64,000 nucleotides of DNA. It comes from Adineta steineri. Lineage: Eukaryota; Rotifera; Eurotatoria; Adinetida; Adinetidae. The notes below the pieces were generated by a model. That model ran no database searches and was not told the DNA's origin. It saw nothing but the letters and a program-made list of their open reading frames with translations. Shown here one piece after another: positions 1 through 12,940 of this stretch. A program made the position numbers and the translations under genes. Each line of letters begins with the position of its first letter. Position 1 is the first letter of the stretch. The stretch spans positions 806,001-870,000 of the forward strand of contig CAJNOI010000018.1 of NCBI GenBank assembly GCA_905250115.1, written 5' to 3'.

Positions 1-32
1 ACTCTAAGGGTATGGGAAGGATGTAACGCCTG

Positions 33-62
33 GATGTGAATCTTCCCTATACATTCACATCC
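33..62. repeat. short perfect-arm hairpin
   Basis: GGATGTGAAT (33-42) is followed after a 10-base loop by its exact reverse complement ATTCACATCC (53-62). It could be a transposon remnant or an RNA hairpin in the intron before the putative exon at 167. Similar GGATGTG/CACATCC wording recurs in the intron element at 3.6 kb and at 16.9 kb. Confidence 0.5.
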
Positions 63-166
63 TAGCAAAAACGAAATGCTGATTGTTGGTTAACCGTTAT
101 TCCACAAACTTCATTTTTTCTATTCAAATAATACACATTTCATTGAAATTTAACTGTTTGTTTTTT

Positions 167-261
167 TAGGTTCTCCTACAGAAAAATATTCAAAATTATC
201 GGTCACAATGATCGATATTTTCACTTTTGACTTTGTTGCAAAACTTATTGCGGATGATTAA
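167..261 (+). CDS. possible 3'-terminal exon of an off-window gene
   Basis: A pyrimidine-rich tract ending in TTTTTTTAG at about 160-169 looks like a splice acceptor. Read one base in, the following sequence is open (SPTEKYSKLSVTM..., then ...FVAKLIADD) and stops at TAA 259-261. If real, it is the last exon of a plus-strand gene whose other exons lie left of the window. No family is recognised. The longer ORF starting at 227 in another frame has no supporting splice or composition signal. Confidence is low because only about 31 residues are visible. Confidence 0.3.
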
Positions 262-675
262 TAACGTTGAACATGCAATCAGGATAAAGATTAGTCTACA
301 CGAAAAAAACAGAAAAATTGATATAAGTCATACAAGTATCAGTTTAGCTTTTATGTTTTCAGAAAGGATATGTCTAATATCTCAGGAATATTGTAAATAC
401 AATCGTAGGAAAACTTTATTGAATATTTCCCAAAAACTAGATTTTACTATTCTTAAAGATTTTCACTTTCTTTCAATTATTTTAATAAATGAAAAAACAT
501 AATTTCTTTTTAATGAGACAAAAAAATATCACGCTGTACAAATATAGTATTACTATAGAATAAATAAGAAATAAACAAAGAATAACTTTAGATCTATTTA
601 ATAAAGAATGATAAAAAAGATAAGATTATTTTGTTTTTATAGAAGAATATCTGACTAGAATAGAATAATAAATGT
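262..675. other. intergenic, no gene seen
   Basis: AT-rich spacer between the possible exon ending at 261 and the 3' end of the DOCK gene. I see no convincing ORF, RNA gene or repeat. Confidence 0.6.
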
Positions 676-3600
676 TTAACGAAGAAATTTTGGCGGTTTT
701 GGTGGTGGACGTGGTGGATTATCATTAATTAATTGCTAAAATTAAATAAAAATATTTTTATACAATATTAAAATATTAATTTTTTACTTCTGAAGATTTT
801 GTTAATGCTCGAATTTTATTAGCTAATAGATGTGTAGGTGATAGTGATTTTTTATGATTATTATCTGTTTTCGTTTGTATAATTTCATCATTTGTTTCTT
901 CATTTAAACTTTCTGTTGATAACAAAGTTTGACTAGCTGAAGCTATAAATAAAAAAATTCAAGTGTTTAGTTTTTTCTATAGATAAATTTTTACCAATAA
1001 TAAATTGTCCGCTTACATTAACATCAGTTGTAGATGAACGTGGTGAATCATTTGATGCTCCTGCTAAAGAACTAACTGATGAACTAAGTGATGGTGCTGT
1101 GCGTGGTGGTCGACGTGGTCGAACACTTGTTAACTATATTAAATTAAAAACAATAATTTTAAGATTTTTCTATTTTTCATATGTACTTCTTCTCGTAATT
1201 CAATAGGTGTTTTTTGTGGTGATGATGTTGTTGTTGGTTTAAATATAGTATTCGCTGAATTTGCTGATGATGTTCGACTTCCTATTGAAGGCGGAAAAAG
1301 AATATTTTTATACATAAATATTTCTATTTACTTTGTAAATCTGATTGTCGTAATTGTGGATCTATGTTTGAACGATAACTATGAATAGATGCATTTGATG
1401 AAAGATCACTTGATGGTCTGAATAAATATATGTTATTTTATTCATTTACAACAACAAAAAAATTACTTACATAAATATACTTAAACGTAAACCATGTGAC
1501 TATATATTATTAATATAGATATAATAAGTAAATATGAAAATAATTTACCTGTTGTTTACCACAATAATGTTCAACTGAACGTTGTCGATGTATTAAAAGA
1601 TTACTTAAATGATCAACATGTGGTAAAATATCTGGTTTAGATTTTTGTCTCATTATAATTAATGCTCGTTCAAGTAAAGGAATCTATTGAAATACAAATA
1701 ACATACATATATTTCGAAGAAAACAAAAAAAAACTACTTGATCTGCAAGTAATTGTTTTATTCTTTCAATTAATATTTTTGTATATTCATCTGGATGTTT
1801 CATTTGATATTCATTCGATAAGAATGCCTGAAAATTAAATATATAATTATTGTTTTTTTCAAAATAAATATTTTACGAACTTGTTCAATTACACTAGCAC
1901 CGCCCATAACTGCCGCATCAAGAATTCCTGCTGTCTAAAATATATATTATTAGATTATTTTCTTCTTTTATTATTTTTATTTTACTAACTTTGCCAGATA
2001 ATGGTGTGACATTTAATTCACGATCTGTTTCATTTGCTTCAACAAGTACTTTTAATTCTCGATTTGTTTTTTCAAGTAAATGCATCGCATTTTCCAATGG
2101 AGATAAAATAGTCTTAAAATAAATTAAATTCGATATGATTATATAAAAAAAAGAAAATCATAACTTACTTTTGTCGATGAACCAGCCGGTACCCATCGAG
2201 TTGTATTTGGTAATAAAAGCGCAGTAGAAAATTCATATTTTTCTGCTGAAAATTTCTACACAAAAAAAAATAATTTTATTCAATAAGAAATTTAGACATT
2301 ACAGCAATATCCGATGTAGCATCTCGATCATCTTCATGTACAAATAAACGTGTATAAGTAAATCGACGGATCTCATTTGAACGATAGTATCTTAATAAGA
2401 AGAAAGTTAGCTTCTGCGCTTGAATTATTTCATATATATTTAATTACTGAAGAATAGCTTCTGGAATATTTCTATTTCCAAATCTTGCTTTTTCATCAGA
2501 AATTGGTTGAACAACTTGTACTTGAACATCTTTAAAACAAACAAATCAATGGTTTATAATTTGTTTTTATTCGAGTAAATTAATTTACATTGTGAAGTAC
2601 TTCGACGATGATGTTCTTCAATATTAGTAGTAGGATCAAGTAGAATTGAATGTGGAAATATAGTTTGAAGTTTTTCTCGAACATCACTTAATCTTTGGCC
2701 AGTTTCAGATCGATATACAAAAACTTGATTCTATTAGATATAAGTGATTATTGAAATTTATTCAATGAAAAAGTTTTTTTTACTTGAAGAAAATCATGAA
2801 AACCTATTCCATAACAACCAATACGAAAATATTCTTGTTCAAAACGTTGTTTACTTGCATCCATTATATGTACATACAGTCTAGCTTGATTTAACTAAAT
2901 AAGAAATAATATTTAATTACAAATAAAGTATTTTGGTTTTTTTTCGTACTAATAAAGAACTGAGATTATCATATTCAAATGATTGTTCATATTGTATTTG
3001 TAATTCTTTACAAACTTCAATTGCTTTTTCCCAAGCCTAAATAATATTCGAATGATATTTCTGGTTTAAAGAAAAAATGCAAATTCATTTACATCTCCTT
3101 CATCAAATAATTGTATGATATCACTTAAAAGTTGTTTTTTTAATTGATCATGTGTTTTAACTGTTTGATGAATTCGTGAATATTTCAAATGAACTTCTTC
3201 AAGATTTTTATCTGGATCCCACTAAAACGAATATAAAAATTTGTTTCAATTATGAATTAATATGTATGATAAATTACATCAAGTAATTTGGCATGTAACA
3301 TTAATGTATGACCAGCTTCAATTTTATTTTGTAAACGAACATTCATTTCATATAATTGATAAATATATTTAATATACATTGGTAAATGGCCAAGTCGTTC
3401 ATAAAATTCCTAGTTTTAAAAATAAAATAAAATGAAGCTTTTTATCAGAAAGAAAATATTCATAAATGCACTGTGAAACTATTTCGAATTGTAAAGTTTC
3501 AAGTGAAGCTTGATATAAAAAGTTTAGAGAAATAGTAGTTTTTCAGAATTCTAATACTAAAATCAGGGATGTACCGAGCTCGATCAGGGCTCGGGTATCA

Positions 3601-6600
3601 GGATGGGCGTGAGAATGGGTGGATGTGGCTGAGAGTGTGAGTGTGGGTACTATCCCTTTCACTCTCACTCACTATTTTCACCCACACTCTTACTCACACT
3701 CATCCTGACATCCGAGCCCAAGAAGTTAGGGCTCGATACATCCCTAACTAAAATACAGTATCAAGTGTTTTATTCAGCGAGTAGACCAATGGAAAACTCT
3801 TGTACGGTAATTAAATTAGGCCTTTAGGAGTCCGTCACTATCACGCTATATACTACCTTTTAATCTCTTCTCGAGCTTTAAAATACTTGAATAGAACATT
3901 CGTTTAATACATACCATTAAACTTCTAACACAATGCATTTGAAGATCTAAAGCAGCTGTTTCACTATCATTAACAGCAGCACGTAATTCAATAATTCTTG
4001 ATAAAAGATTATCGATCATATCAACTAATTTTGAACCATTTCTTGCAAGTTTTTTTGCTTTACAAAAATCATCAATTCTGTTTATAAAATCAAATATTTT
4101 TCTTAAAAAAGAAATTAAAATATATATATTAATACATACGCATTGATTAAATATTCTTTAAAACTTTTATCAACTAAAGGTTCATTAGCAAATTTATCCA
4201 TGACAGTAACAAATTCATTTTCAAATATCAATAAATTATCTTTATGTTTATTAATAACATAAATCATATCACATAGAACTCTAATCATGGCTGTACGAAT
4301 ATCTTGAACAGGTATAAGACTAACACGAATAACACCATAAATTTGATTAGGAATAAAATATAATTTATGTTGTTCATCTAAAAGAAAACAAACAAATCAT
4401 TTATTTTTTTGATTTTTATGACTTACATAAACAAAACCACATTGTTTTAAAATCATTTGATGCTTCAATACGTAAATCTTTATATCGTGATAAAATATGT
4501 TTACGTTTATTGCTGGTAAATAATTCAAGTTGTAAACATGGTTGAATTATAAATTGTACAATACATTCAAAATATAATTGCCACAATTCAACCGACTAAG
4601 AAAACAAATATCCTTTTCAATTTATTCAATTTAAAAAAACAAACCTGTTCATTGAAATAGGGTAAATTTTCAACTAATCGAGATACACATTTATTCATTG
4701 CACGAACAAATATTCTAAAGATATGAAGAAAGAAATTCTGTTTTATTTTTCGTAAAAAAATGATTGTAGAAATTACGAATTTTGCAATAGAAGCATCTCC
4801 GACCAATCATTTGAAAATATTGGCATTGTAACTAAATCTTTAATTAGGCCAAATGCATCAAGAAAGAAATCATGTAAACTAATATCATCCATTTGTCGTA
4901 AAAAATCAATATAATTTTCATCATCCATTGTACGAAGAATTGCAATAATACCCGTAGCGAAACTTATCTATAATTATTATTATTAAATTCCTTCCTTTTA
5001 GATGAATTACTTACAGCTAAATCACGTTCTTTTACACGTATTATCAATAATATTTGCATAAATACTCGAAGAAGTTTTTCAACAACTATTGCTATATCAC
5101 CAGAAGTCTATTAGAAAAAAAATAATAATTTTTCTTTGAAAATAAAAGAAGCAAAGATACTTTTCGAGTAAATAAATGATTCATAATATGTCCAACAATT
5201 TTTGAACATAAAGTTAAATGATCTCGATCTTTTTGATCAATTAAAAATGTTGAAGATTGTTGATTAACAATTGAAAGTCGAAAATCATCAGAGTTTTGTC
5301 TTTCAGTTATAAATTGATTACATAACATTGAAACATCTGTAACAATAACTTTAAGAATGACTGGACGACTTTCTATATTAACAAAAAGAAAATTTTTTCC
5401 TTCCATAATTCTTTAAGTATCAAACCAGGTATTTGCATAAGTAAACCACGAGCTAAATCATTTACACAACGTAATTTCTGTGGTGTTAATCGTTTAGCTG
5501 GTAATGCAGCAAGAAATTCACGTGCAGTTATTTCACTAAGAAAAGAAATGATTATACTTTAATTTTTTTTTATCTTTTTACCTTAAAGTAACAGCATTAA
5601 ATACATTTAATGTAAGAAGTTCAGTGACAACAGATGGATAAAATCGTAATATTAGACCTTGTGCTGCAGATGCATGGTCATCCGAAAAAGTTAAAACACG
5701 AGTAAATGAACGTAAGACATTCTTAAGTAATTGATCAAATTGTATTTGATCAGCATTATTTTTCCATCTAAATTTATTAAATAAAATTTTAATATAAAAT
5801 AAATTAAATCAAAATCATACTTTGCATATAAAACACGTGAACGTACGATTAATTTGAAAAGATATTCTAATTGTTTTAACATTTTTACACAATATGAAGT
5901 CATATTTAAATCAGATTTATTATGTTCAACATATTTTGTCAACGTTATATTGATCAAATGAAGTAGAATACTAAAAATAAAAAAGATTGAAGATTCTGTA
6001 GCATTGTGATAGAACTCTTATAAGAAATCTTGGAATTTTAAGAAATTTCCCTGTATGATATTTTCCTTTACTTAAAAGCAAACACGAAAAATACTAAATT
6101 GTCATTCCTGATCCATGCCTGGTATTTTCCGGTTACCGAAATTCTCGTCAATAGGAGATTCGCCAATTGTCAACATTTCAGGAGGTCTATTCTCATGAAT
6201 TAGACGTTGTTTTTCATTCGTTGTACTATTTTCAGAAGATTCTCGAATTTTCGCGAACTAGCCTTTTCACCAGTGTTATTACAGTTGGCAAAAATCCACT
6301 GGGCTTAAGCCAAATCACGCCTGAACTTTCGCTAATTGGCGAATGTCTATTGCAGTTTCGCCAACAAACGTCCTACACTTTCGCTAATGACGAAAAGACA
6401 GTAAGCCTAATAAAATATGTCTGCTAATTGGAACAGTCCAGACTTATATGTATTAGTGATTAGCATACTATTTATTTTATCAATCTAGTTAAGTTAGCTT
6501 TGATATTATGACAGACTTTTAATGACTTACTTATAGGTTAATGTTGAACTGAATTTATTCTTAATATAATCATCAAGAACTGTTCGAAATGATTCAAATT

Positions 6601-9600
6601 GTTTCATTGAAATTAAATCCAATATACAAATCTATGGAAAATTTTTCTTATATATATTCTTGATCTATAAAAAAAGTAATGACTTACTAAAGCATGAAAT
6701 GCTGTTTGATGAATTTTATTTAAATCAATTGGAATAGAAAATTGTTCTTGATCTCGTGTTTTTAATTCATTTTCTTGTGAAGTTAATATTTCAAATAATT
6801 TATCAAAAATATTTTGTAAATTTTTCACAACTTCTGTTGCACGATCAATAATATCCGATGGTAATGTCATATTAATTATTCGTTGTTCAGATGAATTTGT
6901 ATCAGACATATTTATTCCACCGAGATGATCAACAAATTTATCAAGTAATTCAAGTAAATAAATTGATGAATCTTTTGGTGTCCATGTTAATAATGTTAAA
7001 ATAATAGCTGAAAAATAAAACGGATAATTATTAGAAAAAGAAATATCTTTATTTTTACGTATTTGTGTTAATTGTGTTGATACAACTTTAACTTTAACTA
7101 GAAAATGTTCACGATAACTTGGTGAAAAATAATCCGATGGTTGATAAAAACGTGATGAAGCTTCATCAAGTGATAAACGATGTGAACCATTATAAGAATC
7201 TTTTGTTAGATTGATAGGTGCACTTATTTGTACAGCTTGTAAATTTATATATCCTGATAAATTCACATCAGATTTACGTTGCATTATCTAAAGTTTATTT
7301 ATATTTAATAATCTAATTAAATTTTAATACAAACTTTGTAAACAACTAAATGTCGATGTCCATCTTGAATAACTGTTCCTGCTTTTTCAATTAATGGTAA
7401 AAATGCTAATGCAAATGGTTTCTCAGATTTATCTTTTACTAAAAAAAACAATAAACGTCATTTCTTTTTCTTTGAAAAATCTATCGATTTTACCATCATT
7501 TGAATGACGTTGTTTAAATAAAAATCGAACATGATATTGACGCATATCTTCTGCACTGATAGAAAATGGAATAGCAATCTGAAATAAAATATTGTTCATT
7601 TTTTCTCTCCTTATAACAATATATATCATACTCGGAATGTTTCACTCCATTTTGGTTTATCTGTTTTTATACAAACAATCGAACGATGATAAAGATCACT
7701 TGTACAATTAACACCAACATTTAATAAACCCTAGAAAGTTAAACAATATTATATTGTATGAATTATTTTGTTTAATATACCGGAATTGCATTTTCATTTT
7801 CATCACAAAGTTCAGCTGTATATTCATAATTTCCACTTTTATTAAATTCAGCTCCATAAATAGTTACATAAATATCATTTCGAAGATCATCAGCATTAAT
7901 TACTTCAGGAAAATCAAGTTTCCGACATACACATACATCACCATGTAATAAATGTGGATAATCTGTTTTTAACTATATCAAAAAACAAGTTTGTATATAA
8001 AATTAATTCAAATATATATTTACTTCACGAAATCCACCAGTTAAAATTTGTAATTTTAATTTATGTTTTTTTAATAATTCGATATCATTTGATTTCGTTG
8101 TTTTTTGAAAAATAGAAACAAGTGTATCACGATCATCCCACCTATTTATATAAAAAATTAAATTTCGATTATAAAAAAAAACCAATCGATTTACATATTA
8201 AAGCCAAATGGAACAATAAGTTCTTTTTCTGATGGGGATGCTTTCATACGACTATGACAATCAAGTTGTTGCGACATATTAATCACTTAAAAAAAGATAT
8301 TTTATTATTATTGTAATGAGAAAAGAAAGTCAATCTTACGTGCAACCATATATGGTCGACGTAAATCATTTGTTTCATTTTTTGTTTTCTTTAAAGTATT
8401 ACTATTTCCATCAGATGTATCTTTATTAGTATCACTAATATACATTGGGCCAATTCGAATAATATATAACACTAAAAATTTAATAGATGGTATCGACATA
8501 AGTGTCATAGATTTCATTGGACGTGAACGAGTAATATCTGTAAAAGCAACTGTATGTTCTTGTGTACGAAGTGCTTCTTTATCTCGAATAACAAATGTTT
8601 CACTTAAATTACAAAAAACAAATATTAAATTATAAGATAATTTCTTCATACCTCGGTATTAATTCAACACCACTTTCATCTGATGAATAATCATATAAAG
8701 TACACCATAATTCAATATTATCAGATATTGTTATATCAAGTTTATCCAATGTAACTAACATCGATTGAGTATTAGCTAATTGAAAATCAGGATGTGGACG
8801 AGGTTTTTCTACCTAAATAATTTTTTTTAGGAAAACAAAGAATATTTTCAATTTAAAACAATTATTTACATCATGTAATGATTTCTTTTCAATACGCATT
8901 AATGAATGAAGTAAATCATGTGTACTTGTATCAGATGGATTGGCAATATTTAAATTTTTATCACGTATAATTAGATCAAGTTGTAAAAGTCTGATAAAAT
9001 AAATATTTAAATCAATTTAAATACATATAAATATATTTATCTACCGTGTGCCTTGATCAATTAAATCTACAATTGTTTGTTTTAGCTCAATTAATTCTTC
9101 CTAAAATATATCGATGAAAAAAAATAATAATATTTTTAATAGAAAATCAAACTTGTGTATGTGAAAAACACATTAATCGATGACGATGTCGTATGAGATC
9201 AGTCATTAATTTCGATACTATATTAACTTTAACTTTTTGATCATCCTGAAAAAAATAGGTTATTATTACTCTTAAATCTTTAGTATATATTTACTTTATA
9301 AAATTGTTCGATATGATGAGCTTAATAAAACATTTGAAAATAAATTATTATATATATATATATATATAAATACGTACCCCATTCTCGTAAGATTCCAATT
9401 AGATCGCTAGTAAGAGAATCTTCATTTGTAAAACTTGTAATTCTAATTAAATGAATTAAATAAAGATTTGATAAGAAATTTAATCATATTTACTGATTAT
9501 TATCAACAATGACTGGTTTTAAATAGATAAAACTTTTTGGAAATATCCCAGATACTTGAGGTTTATTAGCTAATGATCCAAAATACCATTCTAAAATAAT

Positions 9601-9851
9601 AAATTCACATTTTATTCTTCTTACATATGAAATTATTCATTATTTTCGATTTACCATCACATTCTTCGCGTACATGTACACTATCACCTAATAATAGAGA
9701 TAATTGATCTGGTGATGAAGCAGTAAATGAACATATTGCTTTAAAAAAATAATTAATACAATTCTTCAATGAATAGAAATACTCTCTTACCAACACCATA
9801 ATGAAAAATAGGATTAGAAAGTTTGTCTCTAAATTTTTCCCAAGTACTCAT
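676..9851 (-). CDS. DOCK: DOCK-family Rac guanine-nucleotide exchange factor (multi-exon)
   Basis: Large atypical Rho-GEF of the DOCK1/2/5 or DOCK3/4 (SH3-containing) group, acting at the membrane to load GTP on Rac-type GTPases. The chosen start is ATG at 9851 (MSTWEKF...), directly after a TTTCTAG acceptor-like signal. An SH3 domain follows (about 9.8-9.48 kb; ...SFTASSPDQLSLLLGDSV, then WYFGSLANK and SGIFPKSFIYL). Then come the DOCK N-terminal helical region (IIRIGPMYISD, DLRRPYMVARK near 8.3-8.5 kb) and the DHR-1/C2 domain (about 8.2-7.3 kb; VGVNCTSDLYHRSIVCIKTD and FSISAEDMRQYHVRFLFKQR). The catalytic DHR-2 is at about 4.4-1.6 kb; its hallmark AGILDAAVMGGASV is at about 1.88-1.93 kb, where the Val of AVMGG probably matches the nucleotide-sensor valine known in DOCK proteins. 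The C-terminus is a proline tail (NDNPPRPPPKPPKFLR), as expected for SH3-ligand binding to ELMO/Crk-type partners. Roughly 1,800-2,000 residues over dozens of exons. Two introns (about 3413-3913 and 5971-6529) are ten times the usual size and carry mobile elements. Confidence 0.92.
3564..3746. mobile_element. hAT-type MITE with 8-bp target duplication, in a DOCK intron
   Basis: The sequence begins CAGGGATGTACCGAGC and ends GCTCGATACATCCCTA, so its ends are inverted repeats. The whole 183 bases folds as an imperfect palindrome (GGATGGGCGTGAG... against ...ACACTCATCC). It is flanked by identical 8-mers ACTAAAAT at 3556-3563 and 3747-3754, the target-site length typical of hAT transposons. It contains no ORF and so is non-autonomous. 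It explains why this DOCK intron is about 500 bases instead of about 60. Confidence 0.8.
6110..6430. mobile_element. probable inverted-repeat element in a DOCK intron
   Basis: Inside a 560-base DOCK intron lies a block less AT-rich than its surroundings. TTCGCCAATT (about 6160-6170) is matched by the exact inverse AATTGGCGAA (about 6333-6343). The match extends imperfectly: ATTTCAGG downstream of the first copy pairs with CCTGAACTTT upstream of the second. Short variants of TTCGC(C/T)AAT recur between 6150 and 6390. I could not define the ends or a target duplication. An 86-codon ORF here (6167-6427) is a by-product and is not called. Confidence 0.5.
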
Positions 9852-10836
9852 CTAGAAATACAAAAAAAAATGAATATATTAAACAATCAAATTTAATCAC
9901 GTATTTAGTAATCATTCAAAGAAGAATTATTAAAAATAGCGGACGCGAATTAATTACTCATAGTGCACAATGTCGTTGTCTTTCCATATCTGTAATCAAA
10001 AGAAATAATATTTAAATACTTCTTTTTCAAAAATCTATGTATAAAATAAAATGAATTCTTAAATATATTGTTTCTTTGCGCTATGTACATATTCATTATA
10101 ATAATTACTACTAGTTTTTTATTTCAAACAATCGGCTGACAAGGTCAAACTTTACCTTTGAGTTCTAAAAAAAGACAGAATACTTCAAAAAAACGAGTAT
10201 ATATTAGAATATTTTACATGTGTAGATTCAACCATCATTTATATTCTTATTGTCTGATTAAAGCAAACATGTACGAAAAGGTCATTATCAATTACATATT
10301 TCATCTAATCAGACATGGTTTCTTTTGTACGTGTTCGATGTAATTCAATATGAAACAACAGACGGTAACCTAAGATGAGAAGTATAGACATTTGATTTTT
10401 TTTTAAAGATTACAAAACTTACCAAGTTATTTATGTAGAAAAATCATTAATTTTAACTTTGTAAATTTATAAATAATCTATTATTAAAATAAGAAAAAGA
10501 AAGAATAGAATATATTCTTATAAACTTTTATCATCTAGATTAATTTCATTAGTCAGTTAAGCAAATATATAAATCAATACGATCATAATCAGATTTATTT
10601 TTTATTTAAACATATTTCAGCTAAATGACAAATAGTTTTTAGAAAAAAAGAAAATTATATTTTGAGTAATTGTTTTTATAAAGTGCAGAAAATAACTCAT
10701 GTAAAGAAAAACATTTGATTTGACATTTTTTCACAGGTAATTTAATTATTATATAATAGTCAACAGAAAAAAAAAACGCATATACAGAAGAAGAAAAGGA
10801 AAGAAAAACAAGCAAAAGCAATTATCAGATGATTAT
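9852..10836. other. intergenic region between DOCK and the stathmin-domain gene
   Basis: About 1 kb of AT-rich sequence holding the DOCK upstream region and, in minus orientation, the 3' side of the stathmin-domain gene. No ORF with coding character, repeat family or RNA gene was recognised. Confidence 0.6.
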
Positions 10837-11675
10837 TTAGTCATAAACTGGTTTGAAATTTGAAGCAATGGTAGCGCCGAGTGCTGTACCACCTCGACGT
10901 GGTGTCAAATTTCCAATATCAGTCATTCCACTTGATACAGATTCATTTCGTGGTGTACGTGGTGAATGTATGCCATCATAAAGACTATTATGACTTGCAC
11001 TCTGACGAAGTTTATCACGAAGCATTGCTAAATGTTGATGACGTTCATCAAGTTTGGTTGTAGTTGTGTTTGATTCAGGTGTAGGTGATACTACTGGTTT
11101 TGTTATTGGTCGTTGACCTAATCTTGATGATGCTAATCGACGTGCTTCTTCAATTTCCTTTAAGAAATAATAATTAATAAATTGATATTAAGTAAATTTT
11201 TTTATTATTTTACTTGTCGTTTACGTGAAGCACGTTCTTGTTTTGCAGCTAATTTAGCTTGTAAATCAGGATCAATAGTAGGTGTTGGTTTATTAACAGC
11301 AGCAAGAAATTTTGGAGCATTTCGTAATGGTGCTAAACTACCTGGTTTTGGTGTAGCAATAATATCAAATGTTTCACCATAGCCTAAACGAGATTTTTTT
11401 TGATGTTCAACTTGTAAATTATCAATTGGTACTGGAAGTCTTGGTGGTAGAGGCTTAGCTAAATAAAATAAGAATAATTTTTAATTTTGATCAAGAAAAA
11501 TTTGTAACTTACATCTAATAGGGTCAGAATCTTCGATACCACTATCAGCTGATCCATTTGATTTAGCTGAAGATGCTTTCTTTTTTGTATGTTGATCAAT
11601 AGGAGGTAAAACAGATTTTTTATTTAATGTTGGTTCTTGTACACGCGATGTATCACTACTTGCACCACAACCCAT
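10837..11675 (-). CDS. stathmin-domain protein with N-terminal acylation motif (STMND1-like)
   Basis: Three exons: 11513-11675, 11214-11458, 10837-11157. The start MGCGASS fits N-myristoylation at Gly2 and palmitoylation at Cys3, so membrane anchoring is likely. Exon 1 is low-complexity (Lys/Ser, SADSGIEDSDP). Exon 2 holds a short beta-like segment, GYGETFDIIATPKPG, recalling the tubulin-capping N-terminal part of stathmins, then DPDLQAKLAAKQERASRKRQ. Exon 3 continues as a charged helix (EIEEARRLASSR and KLDERHQHLAMLRDKLRQ), like the stathmin tubulin-binding helix, with a Ser/Arg-rich tail ending SNFKPVYD. Human STMND1 also starts MGCG and has this order. Expected role: binding tubulin and influencing microtubule dynamics at membranes. 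I chose the MGC start over an in-frame ATG ten codons upstream because of the acylation motif. Total about 242 residues. The family call is by motif only. Confidence 0.65.
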
Positions 11676-12041
11676 GATGTCTTTTTTTTTCTTATGATAT
11701 AACAAATGTAAAAACTGTCGATTGTTTTTGATCTATCTGTTTTGTTGCATTCGAGCCTTTAAATTTAATTTTCATTCCATAACAACGGCAAACATAACAA
11801 CACGCGACACACAACAACAGTTGCAGTGGATGTCAGGTAATATTGTTTGAAAGTATTGTTTCCTTTTCTTTCTCCTTTTTTTTTGTTTCTTCATTCTGTA
11901 TTTTTTATATTTAAGTAATACGTTGTTGTCGTCATCGCCCTAAGAAAATATTTTTAAGGATTGACAAAAAAAAAGAAAGAATTATAAAAGAAAAAACAAG
12001 TGATACATGTCGTTTTGATATATTTAATAAAAAAATTCTTT

Positions 12042-12940
12042 CTAAACAAGCCATTTATAAAGAACAAACATAACAATAAGGGTTACAAGCATTCCACCGA
12101 ATAAAATCCACCAATCACTTGCTGTACGTCGTTCAATTGAATGAATAACAGTTGATGATAGTCCAAGCAAATTTGCCATTGAAATCATTTTTTTATGAAT
12201 GTTTTTAAGATTTAAGCCTTGAGTTCGCATACTATCGAGGGTAGCACGTGCTTGATCAAGATAATTATCAACGAGATTATGAGTTGAATCAAGTCGTTGA
12301 GAATAATCTAATGTACGATCATCAAGATTTATATGTGTTGCACCATTTGAATCAACATTTGATGGCGTAAATTTACGATGTAGTAATAATTCTCGATCAC
12401 GTTCAGCTTCATCGCGTTGTTGTTTTTTAAGACTTATGCCACTGAGTGCACTCTAATGAAAAAAATACAACAAGAAATTTTACAAAATGACGATATTTTC
12501 TAATCAATGTCTTTAAAGAAAAGATTCGTTTTTTCTCTAATATGGCATCAGATAAACTCATTTCAATCTATACGTATTCATTAATAAAATATTGAAAATG
12601 AATAATACATTGTCATGTTGTATTTTATTCTAATGACTAATTAAGATATATTACTATGAACTATTTGATAGTATTAAAGTAAAAAAGAACATACTTGCAA
12701 ATGTCTCATGTCATATTTAATTTCATCAACACGTTGTTTTGAATGTGGGCGTCTTTGTGCAGGTTCTTTATTAACAAGTATATCAAGCCGATTGCATGCT
12801 TCTGTTAATTGTTGAAATTTACCGCTAATAACATTAGTACAATTTGAATCGGTTTCACGATCTTGTGAATTTTCATATGAAAGTAAATCATGGTGAATTT
12901 CTTGAAGCACAATTTTTGTTTGAGTAAGAAGAGATTCCAT
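12042..12940 (-). CDS. GOSR2: Golgi SNAP receptor complex member 2 (membrin)
   Basis: Two exons (12695-12940 and 12042-12452) give 218 residues, against about 212 for animal membrin. This is a Qb-SNARE working in ER-to-Golgi vesicle fusion. The N-terminal helical domain (MESLLTQTKIVLQEIHHDLL...) is followed by a SNARE heptad region (about residues 130-190; LDYSQRLDSTHNLVDNYLDQ, RATLDSMRTQGLNLKNIHKK) with the zero-layer glutamine expected within it. A single C-terminal anchor (WWILFGGMLVTLIVMFVLYK) follows and the protein ends WLV. The intron is 242 bases, longer than most here. The start is the only Met ahead of conserved sequence. Confidence 0.9.

Noticed and set aside
227-502. 91-codon plus-strand ORF
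   Set aside because: No acceptor or coding bias; it overlaps in another frame the better supported terminal exon ending at 261.
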